Below, in pieces: positions 48,501-60,207 of a stretch of DNA of 64,000 nt. Numbering within the stretch: the stretch's first letter is position 1; every line of letters begins with the position of its first letter. Source of the stretch: Chelydra serpentina (taxonomy: Eukaryota > Chordata > Testudines > Chelydridae); contig JBAIAC010000004.1 of NCBI GenBank assembly GCA_037349315.1, positions 42,225,001-42,289,000 of the forward strand, in the 5' to 3' direction. Under the pieces are notes generated by a model that searched no databases, was not told the origin of the DNA, and worked only from the letters and a program-made list of their open reading frames with translations. Both the position numbers and the translations under genes were made by a program.

Positions 48501-49587
48501 TCTAATATTCTGATTCTGGACACAGATTAGTTCTAGTAACACAAGATACAGGATTTTCTTTAAAATTCTTCAGCACCTAATTAGAACAACTGAGAACATA
48601 ACAGACACTAAACGTAATTAAGTACCAATCCACATACCTCTATTTTTAAGTCTTCCAACAGCCATTGATTCTTTTAGAGGAGATTTAATGTAAGTGCATG
48701 AAAATCCATTGCATGACAATATTACACAACTACCGTATGAACCTTGTCTCATACTAGAGCACAGAAAATCTGTTTGGTTTAAAGTGCCTGCTGTTGTCTG
48801 GGTATTAAGGGCCGAGTCCTGCATGGTGCTGAGTGCGTTCCACCCCCAGTGGGTGTAAAAGGCTCTTGGCACTTCACAGGAGCACTCAGTACCTTTTTGG
48901 AGCGAGCTCTAAGTTAATATGTAACGAATGGTTCCACACCAGTGTGTGAAATCACCAAGTTAAACATATACTTACAAAACTGAAGCAACAGAAGAAATGA
49001 GCATAACTTATACTGGTGTTTAATTAAAGGCTCCTTTGTTTAAAACATTCTTATATGTAACATTTGTGTTCATTTGCTCATACTGAAGCAAGAGGTTTAG
49101 GGACTGACATTGTGTCAAATATAAAAATATGTGGAGGAAGAACAATGCAATATAAGAAGCTATTGCCTCAGCTAATAACCACAGACGTCTAGTTAAATAT
49201 TGTGCAGGTTACGAGATGTTTACTATGGATCGGAGTTCATCATGCGTAAACTGCATTTGACAATGTCGACAAAATGGCAAACCAAGAGTAACACAGGCCA
49301 AACACCCAGCTGCATAGAATTTAAATAGGAACAAGCATTAAAGATAGACCATACCATTTATTTCTACTATTTGCACCTGAAAAAAAATGACTGTGTGCAA
49401 CAAGGTTAATTACAGTACTGTAGTAGGTGAGTGAAAGGGAAACTGGCAAAAATAAAAGTTTGGGGCTTAATTATAACTCTGAAGGGTGCAAAACACTATA
49501 GGAGGGGGAATGAGTGGGTAGAGCAACTTTCAGAAACCTCTGGTATAGCACTTTATAAAGATGTAAGATAAACCGGCACCTCTCATA
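45590..49587. other. Upstream flank, nothing recognised
   Basis: 4.0 kb of AT-rich DNA. 46270-46520 has a weak inverted structure (CATTGCTGACAATGGG against TGTCAGCAATGGGTAA) that could be an old inverted-repeat element. No gene. Confidence 0.4.
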
Positions 49588-49827
49588 GGCCTAGTCTACA
49601 CTACAGGGTTAGATGGACACAAGCTGCCTTGTATGAACCTAGCTATAGAAACCTGTTATTGACTTTCAGGAGCCATCCTACAATGCTCCACACTGACAAT
49701 ACAATTGATACAAGCACTCCTGCGAGGACGCACAGGAGCCAAGTGTGCACACAAATGATTTAATCACTGCTGTGGCTGTGTACCGATGTAAGTTAGGTCG
49801 ACATAATATTGTAGTGTAGACATGGCC
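49588..49827. mobile_element. Harbinger miniature element
   Basis: 240 bp, ends GGCCTAGTCTACACTACAGG and the complement of GGCCATGTCTACACTAC. Flanking triplets ATA and TCA no longer match. Confidence 0.78.
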
Positions 49828-50799
49828 TCAGGGAAGTGGCCATGCTTTGCATTACAGACAGGCATTTGTACTTTTGCTGCTAGCACTGAAGAGCATGAAG
49901 TAGTGGAGCTCTTGCCTATGTGGCTTCACTGGGGTAGGAGAAGTACAATTTGGCCATTTATCTGTAGAGGCAGGGGCAGCAGAATCTTCCTAACAGTGTG
50001 TGTGGGGGGGCACTATGGACTAGATCCAAAGTCCACTGAAGTCAATGGGAGTATTTCCTTTGACTTTACTGAGCTTTGCGTAAGTCCCGTATTATAGGGC
50101 TCCATTGGATGTAAAAGTTGTTATATCATTAAAGGACAGCCAAAATAACTCTACATTTTCCTTAGCCTCAAATCAGTCACCAGGGTCCTCTTTTCCCATG
50201 CTGCCATGCAAATGTATATTTGAGATGTTGATGCTGTGGTGAAACAGCAGACTTTGTTCTGTGGTTTGGCACTTTACGAGAAACTGAAATTTAGATACAA
50301 CTGTAAAGTAAAAGATCAATTCCCAGGCACGTCATAAGTACAAAGCTGTAACTAGGCATTTTAGCACCAAGGGCGAGCAAACATATTTGATCCCCTTACA
50401 AGTTTTTTCCATCATTTTTCTGCTCTATTTCTCCACCCCCCACAGCTTTGCGCCCTGGGCAGCTGCCCCGCTTGCCCTGCCCTGGTTACAGTCCTTCACT
50501 GGTATGAGGAAGGGGAGCAGGAACCAGAACCAGAAGGCCAAAAATAAAATAAAATCAGCATTCAAATCCACAAAGAAACTTATCTGACAAATCTCTTGGA
50601 GATTTCTTGTCTTAATATGAGGCTTAGGAAATCAAGCACTGGTGTAGAAGACATTCAGAAGTTTTAAAGCTGCATAATGCCGGTTTTCCTCGACAGACTT
50701 ACAGCAGAATCCTAGTTAACACCTCAGTAAGCAGAATAATCTTCATAGTCTTTCCCTTCAATGTACTGTACACTAGAAAATAATATTTTGCATTTCTAT

Positions 50800-51125
50800 T
50801 ACACCTGTCAGCTCAGGATCTCAGTCTTACAGACATTAATGAAATTAGGCCTTACAACTGACATGTGAGGTAAGGCATTATTATACCAATTATACCAATG
50901 GGGAAAGTCAGGCACATATAGGTAAAGCCCAAATTTTCAAAAGTGGCCCCTACTTTTGTATGTTTCAGATTTTCGGGTGCCAACCTCAGACCCTAAGACA
51001 CCAACATTTGAGGCACCTAAAATGAGTGGCCAATTTTTAATATTTTGGCTTTAGTGACTTGTCCAAGATCTTAGAGCAAGTCAGTGGCAAAACAAAAGGA
51101 TCCCTTACTTTTACCTTCCTGCTGA
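50800..51125 (-). repeat. CORE-SINE/MIR-like relic with insert
   Basis: Blocks AATGGGGAAAGTCAGGCAC and TAGTGACTTGTCCAAGATC are the inverted MIR core, separated by about 100 bp of other repeat sequence. Confidence 0.5.
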
Positions 51126-51871
51126 AAATACATGGCTCCATTCTCGGGACTTATTCTGATTTGACAGCTCAGTCCCTCTCAAGTTAGAGCCAAAAGGCAG
51201 TGGCAATGACTCATTTAAAACTGAGTCAACATAGGCGAACTAAGGGGAAAGGACTCTCTCCATTTGTTTGGAACATAACCCAGAATAGACAATTGTTGAC
51301 AGAGCAAACTTGTTAAAAGAACTAATTTGTTGAAAATGAATTTTATTTGTTCACTGTGTTTCTTTCATATATCCCATAGTTACCTAAAACAAAAGCAGCC
51401 AAACCAGTCCAAAAGAGCCTACAGAAGGCCAATTAATCAATCATTCAGCATGACAAGTTCTAATACTTGTCAAGGTGTCAGTCAGCCAGACTGGAATTGG
51501 CTGATTTGTCAGAGATGCTGCAATTCCCATTCTATTCTGTTCCATTCAGATTCACATCACCATGGTACTGAGCACCTTTAATCTGAGTTCAGTGGGAATC
51601 GTGGGCATCCAGCACCTCTGCATATCAGGTCAGAATTATCACAAACTTCAAGGATGTGCTTATTCAGTCTTTACCTGCAGTGCACTGCTCTGAAAAAGCT
51701 GCGAGCACTTGCCTGCAGGATAACAGAACACTCTCTCTGGTTCTCAATGGCTCCACTTAAGACAGGCAAATGCCCTTGTTATCCTGCAAGTCATGAATAG
51801 GGATATCTAGAAAATATGGACAGAAGAAGGTAAAGGTGAGGGTCCTTAGAACTGTTTGACATTTCAAGACT

Positions 51872-52250
51872 AAGGGCTTGTCTTCGTGTTCAACGCTACA
51901 GTACTTTAGTGAAGATGCCAACGAGAGAGCTTCTCCCGTCAGCGTAGTTAATCCACCTCTCCAAGAGGCGATAGCTATGGAAGTCTCAGTTCAATTCCTA
52001 GGGGACAAATGTCCTCATCACCACAACCTTTAGTACTGTTGCCACCCTTGGCAGCAGTCTCAGCAGACCAGCGAAGGGTACAGGCCTGGACACTATATTA
52101 CCCTGCTAACACCTACATGTTAAAGTAACGCATACCTACCCGGGGGTTAGGTCGTTACAACTGCGTCACTCAGGGGTCTGCATTTTTCACACCCCTGAGC
52201 AACACAGTTGTACTGATATAGGCCTGTAGTGTGGACCTGGCCTAATTTCT
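51872..52250. mobile_element. Harbinger miniature remnants around another repeat
   Basis: An end GGGCTTGTCTTCG after TAA at 51873 and a second end CCTGTAGTGTGGACCTGGCC at about 52225-52244 flank a stretch (51980-52095) that recurs at 55295-55430 with about 75-80% similarity by eye. The pieces cannot be assigned to one element. Confidence 0.5.
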
Positions 52251-52310
52251 CCAGTAGGAATAGGGAAGTTCTTTGACTGATTTCAGTACATTCCAGGGCT
52301 GTAAAACTAG

Positions 52311-52993
52311 GGGCTTGTCTACACTGGCACTTTACAGCCCTACAACTTTTTCGCTCAGGGGTATGAAAAAACACCCCCCTGAGCACAGCAAGTTTCAGCA
52401 CTGTAAAGCACCAGTGTAAACCGTGCACCAGCGCTGGTAGCACGGCTCCCAGCGCTGGTAGCGCGGCTCCCAGCGCTGGTAGCTACGCCCCTCATGAAGG
52501 TGGGTTTTTTGGAGCCCAGCGCTCTGCCGCGACTACACAAGCCATGTTAAAGCGCTGCCGCAGCAGCAGGGCCGGCACTTTCACTAGGCGACCCTAGGCA
52601 GTCACTAGGGTGCCAGGAGTTGGGGGGGGCAGCGAAATCGCGGCGGCTGCCTCCCGGCTCCACACTCGGCTCAGCGGCCGAGCGTGGAGCCGGGAGTCAG
52701 GGGGCGGCTCGCCATGGCTGCCTCCTGCCTCCGCGCTCGGCTCAGCGGCTGAGCCGGGAGTCAGGGGGCGGCTCGCCGCGGCTGCCTTCTGCCTCCCGGT
52801 GCTGCGCTCGGCTTAGCGGCTGAGCTGGGAGCTGGGGAGGTGCCGCGGGCGGGGGGCTGAGCTGCTGCGGGCAGTGGGGGGAGCCGTGTGGGAGGGCGCA
52901 GGGCCGGTGCAAGGAAGTTTTGCACCCTAGGCAAAACTTCCTTGCACGGGCCCTGCGCAGCAGTGCTTTAACATTGACAGTGTAGACTAGCGC
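52311..52993. mobile_element. Harbinger miniature element hosting a hAT insert
   Basis: Ends GGGGCTTGTCTACACTG and the complement of GCGCTAGTCTACACTG, flanked by TAG on both sides. Holds three copies of a 21-bp tandem repeat (CAGCGCTGGTAGCGCGGCTCC type, about 52428-52490) and the hAT element at 52567-52955, without which it is about 285 bp. Confidence 0.82.
52567..52955. mobile_element. Complete GC-rich hAT-type element
   Basis: 389 bp from CAGGGCCGGCAC to GCACGGGCCCTG with a perfect 8-bp duplication CGCAGCAG (52559-52566, 52956-52963). Left part ACTAGGCGACCCTAGGC; right part the GCAAGGAAGTTTT/AAAACTTCCTTGC palindrome; the interior is a GC-rich degenerate repeat. It defines the family of which 6667 and 27613 are further copies. 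Confidence 0.92.
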
Positions 52994-53308
52994 TAGGTCT
53001 CTGTGCACAGTTCAACAGCTGTAAAGTTCATGGTAGCCGGAATATTCCAAAGTACCTGAGATTTCTCAAAATGTCATTGCCACTAGTTCAGTAGTTTTCA
53101 ACCTTTTTTCATTTGCGGACTCCTAAAAATTTTTGAATGGAGGTGCTGACCCCTTTGGAAATCACAGACATAGTCTGTGGACCCCCAGTGGTTTGCAGAC
53201 CACTGGCTGAAAATCACTACACTAGTTACACAAGGTGGGTGAGGTAATATCTTTTATTGGACCAACTTCTGTTGGTGAGAGAGAGAGAGAAGCTTTCGAG
53301 TCATACAG

Positions 53309-53572
53309 GGTATGTCTAAACAGCAAAGAAAAACCCATGGCTGGCCAGTGCCAGCTGACTCAGGCTCATGGGGTTCAGGCTGTGGGCCTGTTTCACTGCT
53401 GTGTAGACTTTCAGGCTTGGACTGGAGCCTGAGCTCTCGGACCGTCCCACCCCACAGGGGCTGAGCCTGGAAGTCTACACAGGAATGAAACAACTCCGTA
53501 GCCTGAGCCCCGCGAGCCTGAGTCGGCGGGCATGGGCCAACTGCAGGTTTTTCTTTGCTGTGTAGACATACC
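53309..53572. mobile_element. Harbinger-like miniature element in the Penelope arm
   Basis: 264 bp, ends GGTATGTCTAAACAGCAAAG and the complement of GGTATGTCTACACAGCAAAG, long imperfect inverted repeats throughout; CAG duplication at 53306-53308 and 53573-53575. Confidence 0.87.
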
Positions 53573-53867
53573 CAGAGCAGCAAAATGCAAGGTGGAAGGG
53601 ATTGTTTAGCATAAGTAGTTAGCACCTATTGTAAGGGACCATTCAAGGTAGAGTGGCTCTGAGTGTAGAGAGACTGCAGAGGTGTTAACAGGCCCTCTAC
53701 CTTGAATAGTCCCTTACAATAGGTACTAACTACTTATGCTAAACAATCCCTTCCACCTTGGATTTTGCAGTGATGCTGGGAGTACCTTTCCCAGACCTGA
53801 AGAAGAGCTCTCTGTGTGGCTCAAAAGCCTGTTGCTCTCACCAACAGAAGTTGGTCCAATAAAAGAT

Positions 53868-55193
53868 TTCATTAAAGTTAATGCTTAGAATCAAATTTAC
53901 ACAAGTTAAGAAGTAAGGTACTCTACATCTGGGATCAAGCTTGGGTTATGGGGGATTTCAAGTATCAATTATAAGGTTCTCGGGGTACATATATATCACA
54001 TAACTAGCAAAGATCCAGATTGGTGTGTGGTAGTTTAGAGCGTCAGTGGATAAGTGGGCTTGGGAACGCCACCCATGAAATACATTAATAGTCCAAGTCA
54101 GTAGTGATGTAGACAATCAGTACATGGGTGGGGTGCGTCCCTCGGTTTGTCAGGGAAGGGATGAAGTGGTTTTTTTCCCCCTGGTCAGCAGTCTTGATTA
54201 CTCAACCTGGTACTGACGGTGGCCCATGATGTGTTCAGTGTATATGTCTCTGGACCACCTGATGGTGTCAGACACCATGAGCTGTCTCATGAATCAGACT
54301 CCGCACGCTCTCAGTACCGGCTCATTCTTAGGGTCCCATGCGCCCAGGGCGCCCACGACCAGGGTGTGGATCTGGACCTCATAGCCCTGGGCTCTCAGGT
54401 TGTCAGCCAGCGGGGTGTACTTCAATGCCTTCTGTGCTCGGGCCTCGTGGAAAGTCGGTGACCTGTTTTCAAATGGCACCATGATGTCTCATGAGGACCT
54501 TCTTCTTTTCTTCGTCAGTCACGACGATGTCGGGTCGCAGTTGGCTGTCTGTCCCGGGGATGGCGGAGTCGATGGTGATCTTTCCCAGGGACGGCGGGAT
54601 GGCTTTCACCAGCCGGTTCTGGATGGCATTGTGGCGGTGCCGCCAGGCTCCGGAGTGCTGTTTGCATCCACACAGGACATGGGGCAGGGTTTCATTGATG
54701 TAGCCGCACTTCCTGCAGTGCTTGTCCAGGTTGCCATGACGGACGGCTCCGTTGAGGGGAACGCAGTTGAGTCGGGCCCGGTGGATGAACCGCCAGTCGG
54801 CGAACCTGGTGAAGCTGCCCCCGGGGAGGAAGTGGTTGCTGGCGTCCCACTTGCTGGACACCTCAAACACCTTGCCCTGGTCCAGCTTCCGCTTGAGGTT
54901 CTCGGCGTAGTGGCAGCGACTGGCGTATTTCAGAGTCCTTTCCAGCATCGTTCTGGTGGTCAGGGTGATGATGGTGTGGTCAGGGGTCTTTATGCGCAGC
55001 ACCAGTATTCCCAGCTCCCGGCGCTCCTCGCACCACTTCCAGCGGCAGCCAATCCTCTTTTCTAGGCGTCTTGAGGCGTTGCGGGCACGGGACCAGAGAG
55101 AGGACAGATCTCCCCCTTCTCTCCTGAACTCAGCTTCCAGGGGGCCGCTGAGGTAAGTGGCGACGTCCTGTTCGGAGGGGGCCCTGGCAATGC
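53868..55193 (-). mobile_element. 5'-truncated R2-type non-LTR retrotransposon
   Basis: 1326 bp flanked by a 23-bp direct repeat with one mismatch (53845-53867 and 55194-55216), which is Penelope-arm sequence; the arm reads on uninterrupted when the insert is removed. Oriented minus, with its 3' UTR at 53868-54197 lacking a poly(A) tail, and truncated at the 5' side in the thumb-to-endonuclease part of the protein. Confidence 0.88.
54198..55193 (-). pseudogene. R2-type ORF C-terminus: zinc knuckle and restriction-like endonuclease
   Basis: The frame is open from the truncation point at 55193 to about 54490. It encodes a CX2CX8HX4C knuckle (CRKCG...HVLCGC) followed by SGAWRHRHNAI and the endonuclease segment with RPDIVV. 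The frame then shifts near 54487-54490, right at the second catalytic Asp of the PD-X14-D motif, and continues as VPFENRSPTFHEARAQKAL and LVVGALGAWDP. A TGA sits at 54294-54296; the same frame then runs to the likely true stop at 54198-54200. In R2-clade elements this protein nicks the target and primes reverse transcription. The fragment lacks the reverse transcriptase, so it is inactive. The exact clade (R2, NeSL, Utopia or similar) is undecided. Confidence 0.88.
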
Positions 55194-55289
55194 CAGAAGT
55201 TGATCCAATAAAAGATACTACAATCTACCCTGTGTCTCTAATAGCCTGGGACCAACATGGCTGCAAACACACTACATTGCCACTAGTTG

Positions 55290-58200
55290 AAAGTCTCAGT
55301 TAAAGTCCTATGGGACAGATGTCCTCATCACAACTATCACTATTGCTATTGCCATCGTTGGCAGCAGTCTCAACAGACCAGCCAAGGATATAGGCTTGGA
55401 CACTGTATTACCCCGCTAACATTTACATGGTTGTGTCCCGTCTTGCCACACATCTGTAAGATAGTGTGGGGAAGTCTGGCTCCTGATTCCCATGCTGTAC
55501 TTGTTCTGTGAATAACAAGTCTCTCTCTCTCCAGGGCTATCAATTCAACACTTTTCATTAGCACTAAAATCACTTGAGGATGTAGAAACATGAAATAATA
55601 ATTCACCATCTGTGCATCTTAACAAGTCTTTCACTACAATAAAAGCAGCAAAAAAATGGGAAGAAATGGAAATATATCACTGTGTAGGCTACATCTGCAT
55701 ATTTTGTGTGTGTGTGTGTGTGTTTCATTGATAGCGCTTAAAATAAACTCAACAATTCCACACAACACAAAGCATGCATTTTTAAGTAGGGAAATTCTTC
55801 CTCCAAATATTTAGGTTAGCAACAGGAATGTAATCAAGGCACAGATCCCATCAGGAGATCAATTCATCAATGGGTCACACAGAGCAAATAGATGTATCCA
55901 CTAATTACTGGGAACAGAAGGAGAAAGGACTGCAACTTTAAAAGGTGTTTTAAACACTCCTGCTATATTTTTAACAACATTGTTTCATAGCCTTTGAAAA
56001 GAGGATTGTGTTTCGCCAAAGAATTGCCATCACAGAGGTAAAATTGAGGCACTAGTATAATGCCCAGGGAGGATATTATTCTTTAAAGGACTTTGAAGTG
56101 CTATGGCTGCCATTTAACAAAGAGCTCCATTGCCTCCTCACCCCTTCAATTTTGATTTTCTGAAGCAAGAGGGGGGAAATGTATGTTCTTTAAAAGACCA
56201 TTAAGTGTTTTTTTTTTTAAATAGCAACTTTGTTTAAAAGCCTTGAAAGAACAATTCCATCTCCATAGGTGTTACATTTCTCTGTCCCATCCATACTGGA
56301 CTTAGACAGTGATGTCACAGGCTGACCTTTTATGAGGAACTTCTCTCGATCTCTCCTTGTTTAGCTGTTTTTCAGTTTCTGGAGGAGGATTCCATGACAG
56401 CAATGAAGATTGTACAAGTATTGCTATGTTGGACATATGTTCTATTAGCAGTCAAGGAGTTGCATGTAGTTTTTTTTTATATTGAAATTTAATAAATGGT
56501 AATTAGTTGCTTTTTTCTTCCTCCATGCACACATTATACATAAGCACACATATTTCACATCCATAAATACAAAACCCATACATGTAGATTCTTGTATGGT
56601 AAAATTCATAGACTACAGGCCCTATGTAAAGGTTTATGCAGCACATGAGGCCATTGGCTCTGCAGTGTTAACAGTCGAATGCAGTGGTATTTTGGTTATG
56701 GAAGCAAGCAGAAGTGCCTGAGGCTATACAGGAGAAGATCTATGCAATACCATGCCAGATAAGAGCAGGTCAGCATTTTATGAAAAAAGAACACCTCTGC
56801 CCTGGGAGGTTATAACTAAATCAGAGAAATTCAATACAAACTACGAAATATCAGGTGTAAGACTTAGGGCCAGATTTCCAGAAGAGCTCAGCTCCCATGT
56901 AAGCCCCAAAATAAGAGGCTAGATTGTGAACAATCCTCAGCACACTGGGGGTGGAGCAGTAAGTGAAAATGGGAGCTGCTGGGTGTGGAACACGTTTGAA
57001 AATCTGGACTAATTGTGGATGCTGAGCACTGGGAAATCAGCCTGTTGGTGCACACAGCACTGGAGAGGGGAGAGGAGTGGAGTGCTGGGGTGAGGGTGGG
57101 ATCAATAAAAGGGGTGGGCTTAAGGAGAGAACACGAGCAGCTATGAGAGGAAGGGGAGTGTGAGTAAAAATATTGAATATGGTGCTGTTGAGTATCAGCT
57201 GTTCATTCTCTCTAGGCAGGTGTGTAATGACAGGCCTATTGAGCCTCCCAAATTGGCCAGGAGACTCCCAGTTTCAGGAGAGGCCTCTCCCAGGCTTACC
57301 AACAGCTGCTTCAGTCTCCCCCCTTTGGAAAGCCACAAAGCTGTGGGGAGGAGCTTCAGGTTGTGTGTTTATGGTTACAGTCCTCCAGGAGCACAAGCAG
57401 TCTCTATGATTAATCCTCCAAGACTCCCAACCAGAGAGACTTTACCTACATCAGAGTTCCCAACCTGCCTTGACGAGATGTAGCTAGTGCAACATTGTGT
57501 CTATGGCCACAGACTACTTGGGGATTGCACTGCGAGGAGGGTCCTAAGGAGGGGGGCAGAGAGAGGAAGGGACATACCAAGAAGGATGGGGTGGGAAAGT
57601 TGAGGGAGGAAGCAAGGAAATTTATATATTTCAGAGAGGAGGAGCAGCAGGGAATTGATGGATTTGTAAAGAAATCAGATGGGGAATTCATGGATTGGAC
57701 TGCACTGGGGATTTACACAAATGAAGTATTATGTTGTAAATTAACCTTTTCTCAGGTCCACGTGACTAGCCACAGCAATGAGGTATGTAACTGGGGTGAA
57801 TGTTTTAGTCCTGGATCTCCAGGATTAAAAAAAAAAAAAAAAAAAAAAAAGGTCAGTAACATAAGGATGCTGTAATAAAACAATAACAAAACATCAAACA
57901 TGCCATTAACCAACTGAGACGCTATAATGGAAATGTCATTAATGAACAACGAGGCTACTGGTTTCATCACTATAGCTTTACACTTTTATTTACAAGGTTC
58001 TAAAGTGGAACAATGCACTAACTTGCCTCAAGCAGACCCGATCACTGCATTTACAAATTCTTAACCTGCCTAGAGGCAAAGAATCAAGAGGCAAAGATAG
58101 AAGACTTCTGAATGAATTGATAGTCCTAGCTGGGCAATTTGTAAAAAATCCAAATTCCCTAAGACAACGTAATAGTGTTCTCAAGCAGCCAAATGGTCCT

Positions 58201-58429
58201 CATCAATCCTTTCAGTGATCACAAATTACTAGTATCAGGCAGGAAATTCATTTTTAACAAGGTTTTTGTTCAAGGTTTTTATTTACCCTGCCATATTAAT
58301 TGCAATAGATTAATTAGTGCACTTAGCTATTTCAACAATAACTAGTACTACTTGGGTTTGGATTTGGTTTGTTTGGTCAGATGAGTTGATATTCAAATTC
58401 AACTATTTACATATTACAGGCTATTTAAA
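55290..58429. other. Flank, no gene recognised
   Basis: 55295-55430 repeats 51980-52095. (GT)n at about 55702-55721. A long A run at about 57826-57850. Otherwise AT-rich DNA without a supported gene. Confidence 0.45.
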
Positions 58430-58620
58430 GAAAGGGTTGTTTAGTAATTAGAACAGGAGGATTAGGTTGTATTCTATATTCTGCAACTGAATCATTGTGC
58501 CCCCTTGGGCAAATTATTTGATCTCTTGGCTTTAGTTTTCTTGTTTGTAAATGAAAAATAAAATCAGGTGCCATAAAGAGCCGAGAGACCATAAACACAG
58601 GAATCATTACTGTAAGAAAT
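58430..58620 (+). repeat. CORE-SINE/MIR-like relic
   Basis: TGAATCATTGTGCCCCCTTGG and GGGCAAATTATTTGATCTC, then CTTGTTTGTAAATGAAAAAT, match the core and 3' part of a MIR-type SINE. Confidence 0.7.
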
Positions 58621-59600
58621 GTCTATGGGGAGGATGACAAGGATAATGAGACATACTCACGTCACACTCCTCACCACTGAAAAGTGGTAAGCATTGCAGG
58701 GTACATAAATAGATTGAGGATCTTTTGGAAAGAGTGACATGTCCCCTCTGGTAAAAAAGAAACAGCAACAACACTCTCCTTAAATTTGTGAGCATTACAT
58801 ACAGAAATTATTTCAATCTACTTACCGTGTTTGCAGTGGCAGTAAAATACACATGAGCTCTTAAGTGCCTGAACTTCTGTGAACATGTTCAGCCAACCTC
58901 TAGTTGCCATTCTACACATTTATAAAAGCCTTTTTTATTTTCTCATCTTAGGAACTGGGGGATTTAAACTGCAGAGATAGATGAAAGATAAACACACTAG
59001 GATGCCAAAGAAATGTCTAGGCAGTGCAACAAAATTTCATCCAAGGCAATTAAATATGATTTAACATCCTAATTGGAATGACTAACCTATGAAAGTCTCT
59101 ACTCCTTAATTTTACTGGGGAAAAAATTCATTAAGACAACAACCCAAGATAAAGAATGAGCATGCATCTGTTGTAAATGAGCCAGATCAAGCTCACTTGA
59201 CAAGAGTACGGTAGCCTAACTAAATTTGATAGGGCTACTTGCATGAGCAGAGGAAGCAGGAGTTCTGTTCCTGACATCTTGTTTTTACATGCCAGTACGG
59301 TTATGACTTCATGCCAAACACACTCAAAGTAGTGTGAAAGAACACATTAAAAAAATAAATCTTTTCTGCTAGATGCATGTGTCTGGAGAGCTACAAAGAA
59401 TCCTATTTGGGAACTACACCAGGTTCTGGTATGTTCTTGGATTTCTTTACCTTGATTAAGCAAATGAACTGTGTTTAAAGACTGTGTTCTCTCATGAAAA
59501 CACATGGGGTAAAATCCTGGCCCCACTGAAGTCTATGGCACAACTTTGATTGACTCCACCAGGGCCAGGACTTTACCCATGGATGGCAGATTCAACTACA
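58621..59600. other. Flank, nothing recognised
   Basis: AT-rich, no gene. A palindromic CCACTGAAGTC-type motif lies near 59523. Confidence 0.4.
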
Positions 59601-59790
59601 TTCATAGAATCATAGAATATTAGGGTTGGAAGGGACCTTAGGAGGTCATCTATAGTCCAACCCCCTGCTCAAAGCAGGACCAATCCCCAATTTTTGCCCC
59701 AGGCCCCTAAATGGCCCCCTCAAGGATTGAACTCACAACCCTGGGTTTAGCAGGTCAATGTTCAAACCACTGAGCTATTCCTCCCCCGCA
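59601..59790 (-). repeat. tRNA-headed SINE with CR1-like tail
   Basis: Reverse orientation: the tail TTCATAGAATCATAGAATA is at left, then the body, box B (complement GGATTGAACTCACAACC) and box A (complement CCACTGAGCTA) at right. Confidence 0.9.
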
Positions 59791-60207
59791 CCCCCTTTGA
59801 ATCATTAGTAAGATTCAAAACCCCTAGCAATGAAACTGCCAGTGTCCACAAGAGCAAGTCACGATATGAGAGGAGGACATCAAAATAAGAAAGACAGACC
59901 TCAGCAAAGGGGATGTGTCCAAAGCACTTGTACAGTCCAGCTATTCCTGCTATCATATTAGATGCAGCTGGGTGCAGATTAGATCAGTCTGAAGGCAGCT
60001 CTAAATTGCACCTGGGACTGAAGTTGCTCCCAGTCAGCCCCAGGATTGGAAAGCAGCTAGGGTTGCATAACATGGTGTTTACCCACCTTCTACCCTCCCC
60101 CCACCGCCCCCATCAAGTGCACCTCACCTGGACTCGAAAATCTGGGCCTAAGACTGACTGACTTTTACAAAATGTACTACAGAATCTTTACTACTTTGCT
60201 ATGTAGT

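Larger units (their letters stand above)
53089..55274. mobile_element. Inverted Penelope-like insertion complex
   Basis: Bounded by a perfect 14-bp direct repeat CATTGCCACTAGTT (53075-53088, 55275-55288). A minus arm (about 53231-53308 plus 53573-53657) and a plus arm (about 53683-53867 plus 55217-55274) are inverted copies of one sequence (TACCTTGAATGGTCCCTTAC to CAACAGAAGTTGGTCCAAT and beyond). The plus arm has CTGAAGA at 53797-53803, a GAGC/GCTC stem II (53805-53808, 53819-53822) and AAAA where a hammerhead needs GAAA. The minus arm keeps GAAA (complement of 53294-53297) but lost the preceding box. The 53089-53225 part is another repeat. Nested inserts are listed separately. Confidence 0.72.

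Noticed and set aside
54400..55065. 221-codon plus-strand open frame
   Set aside because: Antisense shadow of the R2-type endonuclease ORF, which carries the recognisable motifs on the minus strand.
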